Shown: positions 1-7,040 of the stretch, in pieces
How positions within the stretch are numbered: the first letter of the stretch is position 1
How the letters are laid out: each line of letters starts with the position of its first letter
The notes under the pieces: model-generated
The model's input: the letters and a program-made list of their open reading frames with translations, nothing else
Told to the model about the DNA's origin: nothing
The model's database searches: none
Position numbers and translations under genes: made by a program
Source: an uncultured Propioniciclava sp.
GTDB taxonomy: Bacteria; Actinomycetota; Actinomycetes; Propionibacteriales; Propionibacteriaceae
Length of the DNA: 7,040 nucleotides
Assembly: GCA_937872005.1 (NCBI GenBank)
Contig: CALMPQ010000157.1
Coordinates: 1-7,040, forward strand
Direction of reading: 5' to 3'

Positions 1-467
1 AGCAGCAGCGACACCAGGCCGCCGGCGCCGGCCATCTGGGCGAGCAGGTAGAAGAACGAGATGGCCAGCGTCGAGATCGCGGCGGCGAGGCGGACGGGCT
101 TCTGCTTCATGCGGAAGGACAGCACGTCGGCCATCGTGTACTTGCCGGTGTTGCGCAGGGGCTCGGCGACCAACAGCAGTGCGACGAGCCAGGCGACGAG
201 GAAGCCGATCGAGTACAGCAGGCCGTCGTAGCCGTTGAACGCGATGGCGCCGGCGATGCCCAGGAACGAGGCGGCCGACAGGTAGTCACCGGCGATGGCG
301 AAGCCGTTCTGGGTGCCCGAGAAGGAGGCCCCACCGGTGTAGAACTGGCCCGCGGCCTTGGATTGGCTCGCCGTCACCCGGATGACCACGGTCAGGGTCG
401 CGACGACGAACAGGATGAAGATGATGATGTTGAGGATCGGGTTACCGAGCGTCTCGAGGAGGATCAT
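1..467 (-). CDS. actP: ActP-type cation/acetate symporter, N-terminal part (runs off left edge)
   Basis: This is a sodium:solute symporter family (SSSF) protein, most like the acetate/glycolate permease ActP that takes up short monocarboxylates with a cation across the cytoplasmic membrane. Only the first 155 residues are present; family members are about 550 aa. The translation starts MILLETLGNP, has a first membrane helix at about residues 11-29, and then carries the ActP hallmark GFAIAGDYLSAASFLGI (55-71). Further hydrophobic segments lie at about 82-100 and 125-150, with the conserved loop GKYTMADVLSFR between them. The ATG (467-465) overlaps the stop of the upstream DUF485 gene as TGATG, and a GGAGGGG stretch a few bases before it can serve as ribosome binding site inside that gene. 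This pairing is typical of yjcH-actP operons, which supports acetate or a related monocarboxylate as substrate. The exact substrate is inferred from the family. Confidence 0.9.
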   Translation of the reverse strand, partial: MILLETLGNPILNIIIFILFVVATLTVVIRVTASQSKAAGQFYTGGASFSGTQNGFAIAGDYLSAASFLGIAGAIAFNGYDGLLYSIGFLVAWLVALLLVAEPLRNTGKYTMADVLSFRMKQKPVRLAAAISTLAISFFYLLAQMAGAGGLVSLL

Positions 468-841
468 CAGCTCGCCCCTCCTTCCAGGCGCTCACGGATG
501 CGGGACGAGATCGGGTCGAGCTTGCTGTTCGCGTGGCGGATGTACAGCCACGTGATCAGGAACGTGGTGACGAACTGCATGAGGCCGAGGAAGTGGCCGA
601 GGTTGAAGTTGGGCATGCCCGCGAACGGCTGCGACATGAAGTCCTTCGCGTACACCGAGGCGAGCACGTATGCGAAGTACCACACGAGGAAGGCGATGGT
701 CATCGGGAACGCGAAGCCGCGGAACGTCTTGCGGAGCTGGTTGAACTCCTCCGACTGCTGTACCTCGATGAATGCATCCTCGGAAATCTTGGGCTTGGCC
801 TGCGCCCCGCCAGGGGCGGAGTGCGGGTTCTGGTCAGTCAT
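467..841 (-). CDS. DUF485 small membrane protein (YjcH-like), partner of ActP
   Basis: A 124-aa protein of the DUF485 family, whose best-known member is E. coli YjcH, encoded directly before actP. The N-terminal 30 residues are polar and rich in Pro, Gln and Ala. The DUF485 core begins around FNQLRKTFRGFAFPMT (33-48). Two membrane helices follow, at about 43-65 and 82-101, and the C-terminus is charged (RHANSKLDPISSRIRERLEG, 102-121). That end is a conserved family feature. The molecular role of the family is not well defined; it is presumed to assist or modulate the symporter. The ATG at 841 has a strong GGAGGT ribosome binding site (850-845) just upstream. Its stop overlaps the actP start by one base, so the two are very probably translationally coupled. 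It is the first gene of its operon, with a 161-nt gap before it. Confidence 0.88.
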   Translation of the reverse strand: MTDQNPHSAPGGAQAKPKISEDAFIEVQQSEEFNQLRKTFRGFAFPMTIAFLVWYFAYVLASVYAKDFMSQPFAGMPNFNLGHFLGLMQFVTTFLITWLYIRHANSKLDPISSRIRERLEGGAS

Positions 842-910
842 GGAACCTCCGTTGGTCAGACCTGCCGACAGGCTGGCAGCCGCACCCTAGTGCCCTTGTG
901 GTTGGGGTCG

Positions 911-939
911 TCAATACCACTACACAACGTCGTATTCAA
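911..939 (-). promoter_or_regulatory. weak candidate promoter for the DUF485-actP operon
   Basis: Read on the minus strand, TTGAAT (939-934) is followed after 17 nt by TATTGA (916-911), about 70 nt before the DUF485 start. The spacing is ideal, but the -10 match is poor. A second possible -35, TTGACG, lies at 972-967 without a good partner. The gap 842-1002 is clearly more AT-rich than the flanking genes, as expected for a promoter region. This is a guess from consensus only. Confidence 0.25.
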
Positions 940-946
940 TCGTTGT
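924..946. repeat. small inverted repeat in the DUF485 upstream region (possible operator)
   Basis: ACAACG (924-929) and CGTTGT (941-946) are perfect 6-bp inverted arms separated by 11 nt. The repeat overlaps the candidate -35 of the DUF485-actP promoter, a position where an activator or repressor could bind. Six-base arms can arise by chance, so the functional reading is tentative. Confidence 0.25.
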
Positions 947-960
947 CATTCCGTGATGTT

Positions 961-1000
961 ACTCGACGTCAAGTATCTCGGTATCGAGAGATGCTCGAGT
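961..1000 (-). terminator. nested inverted repeat just after purU, possible terminator
   Basis: Starting 3 nt after the purU stop, ACTCGA/TCGAGT (961-966 with 995-1000) enclose a shorter hairpin TCTCG-GTAT-CGAGA (976-989). The position suits a transcript end for patatin-purU. No T-run follows on the minus strand, so it is not a canonical intrinsic terminator; actinobacterial terminators often lack the T-tract. The outer arms are separated by 28 nt, only partly filled by the inner stem. Confidence 0.3.
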
Positions 1001-1002
1001 TC

Positions 1003-1851
1003 TCAACGAAAGGCGACGGTGCGGTTCCCGTCGAGGAAGACGCGGTGCTCGGCGTAGAGCCGCACCGCCTCGGCCAGCGTCCGGGTTTCCTGCTCCTGGC
1101 CCAGCGCGACCAGCTCGGGCACGGTGTGGCTGTGGTCGACCCGGGCGACGTTCTGCTCGATGATCGGGCCCTCGTCCAGGTCCTGCGTCACGAAGTGCGC
1201 GGTGGCGCCGATCAACTTCACCCCACGGTCATGCGCCTGGCGGTACGGGTTGGCCCCCTTGAACCCGGGCAGGAAGGAGTGGTGGATGTTGATGGCCTTG
1301 CCGGCCAGGGCGGCGCAGAGGTCGGGGGAGAGCACCTGCATGTACCGCGCCAGCACGACCAGCTCGACGCCCTCGGCGTCCACCCGGTCGAGCACCGCGC
1401 GCTCGAAGTCGGCCTTGGTGTCGGGCAGCACGACGTGCTCGCTGAAGCCGACGCCGTAGAAGGTCGCCAGCGACCGCAGGTCGGGGTGGTTGGCCATGAC
1501 GCCGGTCACCTCGATGGGCAGCAGGCCCGACCGCTGCCGGAACAGCAGGTCGTTGAGGCAGTGCGCCGCCTTGCTGGCCAGGATCAGGGTGCGGCGGGGG
1601 CGTCCGACCTCGTCGAGGTGCCATGCGGCCTGCAGGTAGGCGGCCAGCGGCCGCACCGACTCCTCGAAGGCCGAGCGCTCGAAGCCCGACTGCACCTGGA
1701 CGCGCATGAAGAAGCGCCCCGTGTCGGAGCTGAACTGCTGCAGCTCGGTGATGTTGCCCTGCGCGGCGGCCACGGCGCCGGTCACGGCGTGCACGATGCC
1801 GGGCCGGTCGGGGCACTCCAGGGTCAACACCCAGTGGGACGATGCGCTCAC
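1003..1851 (-). CDS. purU: formyltetrahydrofolate deformylase PurU
   Basis: The enzyme hydrolyses 10-formyltetrahydrofolate to tetrahydrofolate and formate, balancing one-carbon folate pools and supplying formate, for example to PurT-type purine synthesis. The protein is 282 aa, close to the 280 aa of E. coli PurU. An N-terminal ACT domain (about 5-80) opens with LTLECPDRPGIVHAVTGAVA, and a formyltransferase-fold catalytic domain follows from about 86. The catalytic triad of the family is visible as N188 and H190 in INIHHSFLPGF and D226 in QDLDEGPII; the H-to-D spacing of 36 equals that of H108-D144 in glycinamide ribonucleotide transformylase. The GTG start (1851-1849) is favoured because the next in-frame Met (residue 49) would destroy the ACT domain. 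No strong Shine-Dalgarno precedes it. It lies 25 nt after the patatin-like gene and is probably cotranscribed with it. Confidence 0.95.
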   Translation of the reverse strand: MSASSHWVLTLECPDRPGIVHAVTGAVAAAQGNITELQQFSSDTGRFFMRVQVQSGFERSAFEESVRPLAAYLQAAWHLDEVGRPRRTLILASKAAHCLNDLLFRQRSGLLPIEVTGVMANHPDLRSLATFYGVGFSEHVVLPDTKADFERAVLDRVDAEGVELVVLARYMQVLSPDLCAALAGKAINIHHSFLPGFKGANPYRQAHDRGVKLIGATAHFVTQDLDEGPIIEQNVARVDHSHTVPELVALGQEQETRTLAEAVRLYAEHRVFLDGNRTVAFR

Positions 1852-1876
1852 GGCCCGCGACTCTACCGCGCGCGCC

Positions 1877-2833
1877 TCACAGCCCGGCGGCGTCCAACGC
1901 CTCGGACGCCTTCTCCCGGCCGCGCGCGATCAACTCGCCGGCCCGGTGGAAGTCGAACGTCGACGCGATGTCCTGCGGGAACTCGATGAGCACGTCGGGC
2001 GGCGAGGCCGCCATCCGGAACCGCGTGATCAGCGCCTCGGCGGTCTCCAGCGAACGCGAGACCACGTCGGAGGTGCGCAGCCCCTTGGGCAGCTCACCGA
2101 AGTCGAAGTCGCGGGACGCCTCGAGCTCGGGCTGGTCCTCGCCCCGGGCGAAGCGTTCGGCCCACCACGACCGGAAGGTGCTGACCGTCTCCGACTCCAG
2201 GACGCCGCGTCGCCACAGCGTGCCGATCTCACCGAGCAACCCCTCGGAGTCCGCGCTCTCGGTGACCGGGCGGTTCGAGGTGTCCTCTGCACGGCGTCCG
2301 GACAGGCTCACGGCGACGGTGCGGTCGGCGTCCACCCCGAGGAGGGCGTCGACGGGGACCGGGTTGAGCAGGCCGCCGTCGGCCAGCAGGCGCCCGCCGA
2401 CGACCACCGGCGTGAACACGGACGGGATGCCGATCGATGCCCGCATCGCCGTGGCGACCGAGCCGCGCTGGAACCACACCTCGCGGCTGTTGGTCAGGTC
2501 GGTCGCCACCGCCGTGAAGGGGATCGGCAGTTCCTCGATGCGCGCGCCGTCGAGGATGTCGGCGACGCGTTCCATGACGCGCTGCCCCCAGAACACGCCG
2601 GGCCCGGTGAACGCCGGGTCCAGCAGCCGCCACACGTCGGTCTGGCGCAGGGTGCTCACCCAGGCGGTGTACTCGTCCAGCTTCCCGGCCGCCTCGAGTC
2701 CGCCGACCACGGCGCCCATCGAGGTGCCGGAGACGGCGACGACCTCGTGGCCGCGTGCCCGCAGCTCGTCGAGGACGCCGATGTGGGTGTAGCCCCGGGC
2801 GCCGCCGGAGCCGAGGGCGAGTGCTATCCGCAT
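1877..2833 (-). CDS. patatin-like phospholipase, RssA type
   Basis: A 318-aa cytoplasmic serine hydrolase of the patatin family, expected to be a phospholipase A or acyl-ester hydrolase using a Ser-Asp dyad. The glycine-rich oxyanion loop is GSGGARG (8-14), the nucleophile elbow is GTSMG (36-40, Ser38), and the catalytic Asp lies in the DGG motif (Asp152-Gly-Gly). The patatin domain fills about residues 1-200. The C-terminal third (about 200-318) is charged, looks helical and has no motif that I recognise. There is no signal peptide or membrane helix. E. coli RssA (about 300 aa) has the same layout, but the physiological substrate of this group is mostly unknown. The ATG is directly followed by the conserved domain. 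No Shine-Dalgarno is seen; a TAGGCT hexamer 6 nt before the ATG suggests a leaderless transcript. purU follows after 25 nt; glf diverges from it. Confidence 0.9.
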   Translation of the reverse strand: MRIALALGSGGARGYTHIGVLDELRARGHEVVAVSGTSMGAVVGGLEAAGKLDEYTAWVSTLRQTDVWRLLDPAFTGPGVFWGQRVMERVADILDGARIEELPIPFTAVATDLTNSREVWFQRGSVATAMRASIGIPSVFTPVVVGGRLLADGGLLNPVPVDALLGVDADRTVAVSLSGRRAEDTSNRPVTESADSEGLLGEIGTLWRRGVLESETVSTFRSWWAERFARGEDQPELEASRDFDFGELPKGLRTSDVVSRSLETAEALITRFRMAASPPDVLIEFPQDIASTFDFHRAGELIARGREKASEALDAAGL

Positions 2834-4968
<2,135 letters not shown>

Positions 4969-4971
4969 GCG

Positions 4972-5712
4972 ATGGCCGACACGGGCACCACGCGCATCAT
5001 CGTCGACGACGTCTCCAAGGTGTTCAACATCCGCCACACCCACTCCCTCAAGGAGTGGATCGTGGCCAAGATCAAGGGACGCCGCGAGGCCACCGTCGAT
5101 CGCTTCCGGGCCCTCGACCATGTCTCCTTCTCCGTCGACCACGGCGAGGCCGTCGCCCTCCTGGGCCTCAACGGGTCGGGCAAGTCCACCCTGTTGAAGC
5201 TCATCTCCGGCGTGATGAACCCCGACGACGGCGAGATCCTCGTCCAGGGCAAGATCGCCGGACTCATCGAGGTCGGCGCCGGCTTCCACCCCGACCTGAC
5301 CGGCCGCGAGAACGTCTACCTCAACGGCGCGATCCTCGGGATGAGCGAGGAGGACATCGCGGCCCGCTTCGACGAGATCGTGGCCTTCAGCGAGATCGAG
5401 GAGTTCATCGACACCGAGGTGAAGTTCTACTCCTCGGGCATGTTCCTCCGGCTGGCGTTCGCGGTGGCGGTGCACACCGACCCCGACGTCTTCCTCGTCG
5501 ACGAGATCCTGGCCGTCGGCGACGAGCCGTTCCAGAAGAAGTGCCTGGCGCGCATCCGCGAGCTGAAGGAATCCGGCAAGGCCCTGGTCATCGTCAGCCA
5601 CGACCTCGACATGGTGGCTTCCCTCTGCGACCGGGGCATCCTGCTGAAGCGTGGCAAGATGATCCACGACGGCGACGTGCACGAGGCGGTGGCCCTCCTG
5701 CGGGGCCAGTGA
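4972..5712 (+). CDS. wzt: ABC polysaccharide exporter ATPase (Wzt/TagH-like), short form
   Basis: The nucleotide-binding subunit that powers the adjacent permease. It has 246 aa, essentially a single ABC domain. An N-terminal extension with HTHSLKEWIVAKIKGR (22-37) precedes the core, a feature of Wzt/TagH-type exporters. Walker A is GLNGSGKST (65-73). The Q-loop region has IEVGAGFHPDLTGREN (99-114), typical of polysaccharide exporters. The signature is YSSGM (153-157) in place of LSGGQ, again usual for this group. Walker B is VFLVDE (173-178, Glu178) and the switch His is H210 in VSHDLDM. The C-terminal carbohydrate-binding domain of long Wzt proteins (about 400 aa or more) is absent, so export is not expected to depend on recognition of a chain-end cap. 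ATG 4972 is preceded by AGGAG (4958-4962, spacing 9) within the end of the permease gene. It is coupled closely to its neighbours. Confidence 0.93.
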   Translation: MADTGTTRIIVDDVSKVFNIRHTHSLKEWIVAKIKGRREATVDRFRALDHVSFSVDHGEAVALLGLNGSGKSTLLKLISGVMNPDDGEILVQGKIAGLIEVGAGFHPDLTGRENVYLNGAILGMSEEDIAARFDEIVAFSEIEEFIDTEVKFYSSGMFLRLAFAVAVHTDPDVFLVDEILAVGDEPFQKKCLARIRELKESGKALVIVSHDLDMVASLCDRGILLKRGKMIHDGDVHEAVALLRGQ

Positions 5713-5735
5713 CCAGGTGCGAGGAGAAGAGAACA

Positions 5736-6839
5736 ATGGTTGACCCCACACCCCCTGCGCAGCAGGCGGCCCCGGCGATCTCGGTCCTGGTACCGATCTT
5801 CAACGTCGAGCGGTACCTCGACGAGTGCCTGGCCAGCCTCACCGGGCAGACGTTCACCGACTTCGAGGTCATCTGCATCAACGACGGCTCGACCGACGGC
5901 TCGCGCGACATCATCCAGCGCTACTTGGACGCCGACCCGCGCTTCCGCGTCATCGACAAGCCGAACTCGGGCTACGGGGCATCCATGAACCGGGGTCTGG
6001 ACGAGGCGCGCGGCGAGTTCGTCGGCATCCTCGAATCCGATGACTTCTTCGAGCCGCAGACCCTCGCGACGCTGCACCACGCGGCCACGACGCTCGACGT
6101 CGACGTGGCGAAGGCCAACTTCTGGCTCTACTGGTCGACCCCGACGGTGCGCAACGAGTTCCACCAGGCCTTCAGCGAGCGCGAGTGCGGCAAGGTCGTA
6201 GACCCGGCCGACAACACCGAGGTGTTCCACGCGAAGCCGTCCATCTGGTCGGCGATCTACCGGCGCAGCTTCCTCCTCGAGCACGGCATCCGCTTCCTCG
6301 AGACCCCCGGGGCCTCATTCCAGGACCTGGGCTTCACCTTCAAGGTGTGGGCCTGCGCCCGCCGGGTCACCTATGTCTACGAGCCGCTGATCCACTACCG
6401 GCAGGACAACGAGAACTCATCGGTGAACTCGATGGGCAAGGTGGACGCCGTGTTCAACGAGTACGCCGAGATCGGGCGGTGGCTCGACGAGCGCCCCGAG
6501 CTGCGCGACAAGTTCGCCACCGTGAAGTCCGCGATGATGTACGACTCCTGCATCTGGAACTACGAGCGGGTCGCACCCCACTTGAAGCTCGAGCTGCTCG
6601 GCAAGACGCGGGACGCGTTCCTCGCCGAGCAGAAGGCCGGCACGATCGACCTGCGCGAGTTCGAGCACTGGAAGCTGATCGGCCTCCAGACGATCCTGCG
6701 GTCGCCGGCCCTGTTCCACGCGGACCAGCAGCGCTACCACTCGCTCCCGCGCCGCGCCGCGCGCATCCTCTGGACGGCCGGCCCGAAGGACCTGGCGTTC
6801 GCCGTCAAGCGACGCGTCGGGGAGATGATCCGTCGATGA
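5736..6839 (+). CDS. family 2 glycosyltransferase
   Basis: A 367-aa GT-A fold glycosyltransferase, inverting family GT2, likely adding a sugar to the growing glycan on the cytoplasmic face. The catalytic domain begins ISVLVPIFNVERYLDECLAS (15-34). The nucleotide-binding motif is INDGSTDGS (48-56), the acceptor/donor loop is KPNSGYGASMNRGLDEARGE (75-94), and the metal-binding DXD-like site is ESDD (100-103). Later, SIWSAIYRRSFL (169-180) and FQDLGF (195-200), the likely catalytic-base region, and HYRQDNENSSVNS are conserved features of this GT2 branch. The C-terminal 130 residues are mainly helical-looking and end very basic (KRRVGEMIRR), which may help membrane association; no transmembrane helix is seen. 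Start ATG 5736 has AGGAG (5722-5726) at 9 nt spacing, 23 nt after wzt. Donor sugar unknown; UDP-Galf is a reasonable candidate from the context with glf, but the mycobacterial GlfT motifs are not obvious. Confidence 0.9.
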   Translation: MVDPTPPAQQAAPAISVLVPIFNVERYLDECLASLTGQTFTDFEVICINDGSTDGSRDIIQRYLDADPRFRVIDKPNSGYGASMNRGLDEARGEFVGILESDDFFEPQTLATLHHAATTLDVDVAKANFWLYWSTPTVRNEFHQAFSERECGKVVDPADNTEVFHAKPSIWSAIYRRSFLLEHGIRFLETPGASFQDLGFTFKVWACARRVTYVYEPLIHYRQDNENSSVNSMGKVDAVFNEYAEIGRWLDERPELRDKFATVKSAMMYDSCIWNYERVAPHLKLELLGKTRDAFLAEQKAGTIDLREFEHWKLIGLQTILRSPALFHADQQRYHSLPRRAARILWTAGPKDLAFAVKRRVGEMIRR

Positions 6840-6887
6840 CGAAGGTGTCGGTGGTGCTGCCCGTCTACAACGTCGAGCGGTACCTCG
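5801..6887 (+). repeat. 20-nt direct repeat in the paired glycosyltransferase genes
   Basis: The stretch CAACGTCGAGCGGTACCTCG occurs identically at 5801-5820 and 6868-6887, encoding the NVERYL motif in both glycosyltransferases. The span given runs from the first copy to the second. It reflects a common ancestor or selection on a conserved motif with shared codon preference, and is long enough to permit recombination between the two genes. Confidence 0.7.
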
Positions 6888-7040
6888 CCTTCTGCCTGGA
6901 GTCGGTGCGGGGCCAGTCGCTGCGCGACATCGAGATCATCTGCGTCGACGACGGGTCCACCGACCGAAGCCGGATGCTGCTGCAGATGGCGGCCGCCGCC
7001 GACGACCGGGTCACGATCGTGACGAAGCCGAACGGGGGCC
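6836..7040 (+). CDS. second family 2 glycosyltransferase, N-terminal part (runs off right edge)
   Basis: Only 68 codons lie in the window. The start is MTKVSVVLPVYNVERYLAFC (1-20), followed by the GT2 nucleotide-binding motif IICVDDGSTDRS (34-45) and KPNGG at the edge. This is the same GT-A fold opening as in the gene before it, and the two share long stretches around NVERYL and DGSTD, so they are paralogues. The ATG forms an ATGA overlap with the upstream stop, implying translational coupling and a shared pathway. A GGAG (6821-6824) inside the previous gene lies about 11 nt ahead of the start and may assist. Acceptor and donor cannot be judged from this fragment. Confidence 0.88.
   Translation, partial: MTKVSVVLPVYNVERYLAFCLESVRGQSLRDIEIICVDDGSTDRSRMLLQMAAAADDRVTIVTKPNGG

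Noticed and set aside
363..1057. Overlapping plus-strand open frames opposite DUF485 and actP
   Set aside because: They are Arg/Glu-rich, lack motifs, and oppose two genes whose families are clear.
772..1989. A 405-codon plus-strand open frame antisense to purU and running into the patatin gene
   Set aside because: The residue composition (His, Gln, Val, Gly, Arg) is typical of an antisense shadow, and it crosses the ends of two well-supported genes and an intergenic gap.

Overview
The window looks like a piece of a high-GC actinobacterial chromosome. Coding third positions are overwhelmingly G or C, GTG starts are used for several genes, and the UDP-galactopyranose mutase reads very like the mycobacterial/actinobacterial Glf type. 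The DUF485 plus ActP-type symporter pair is also common in that phylum. I cannot place it below phylum from the sequence alone.

Left part, minus strand (1-2833). Four genes read leftwards. A patatin-like (RssA-type) phospholipase/hydrolase gene (2833-1877) is followed after 25 nt by purU, formyltetrahydrofolate deformylase (1851-1003). A 161-nt gap follows, visibly more AT-rich than its surroundings. It holds a nested inverted repeat just after the purU stop, which may end that transcript, and a weak promoter candidate with a small inverted repeat. Then come a DUF485 small membrane protein gene (841-467) and the first 155 codons of an actP-type acetate/monocarboxylate:cation symporter. These two overlap by one base, and the symporter runs off the left edge.

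Right part, plus strand (2903-7040). A 69-nt divergent intergenic region separates the patatin gene from a compact polysaccharide operon: glf (UDP-galactopyranose mutase), wzm-type ABC-2 permease, wzt-type ATPase without a C-terminal sugar-binding domain, a family-2 glycosyltransferase, and a second family-2 glycosyltransferase cut by the right edge. Gaps are -4, +3, +23 and -4 nt, so the genes are almost certainly cotranscribed and partly translationally coupled.

Taken together, the right half suggests synthesis of UDP-galactofuranose, cytoplasmic glycan assembly by GT2 enzymes, and export of the finished lipid-linked chain through an ABC-2 exporter. This is the logic of Klebsiella D-galactan I and of the mycobacterial arabinogalactan galactan exporter. 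The patatin and purU genes and the acetate-uptake pair appear to be ordinary housekeeping neighbours. I did not find a convincing new defence, mobile or RNA-based system. The most interesting point is the gene content and order of the putative galactofuranose-glycan export cluster and its tandem glycosyltransferases.
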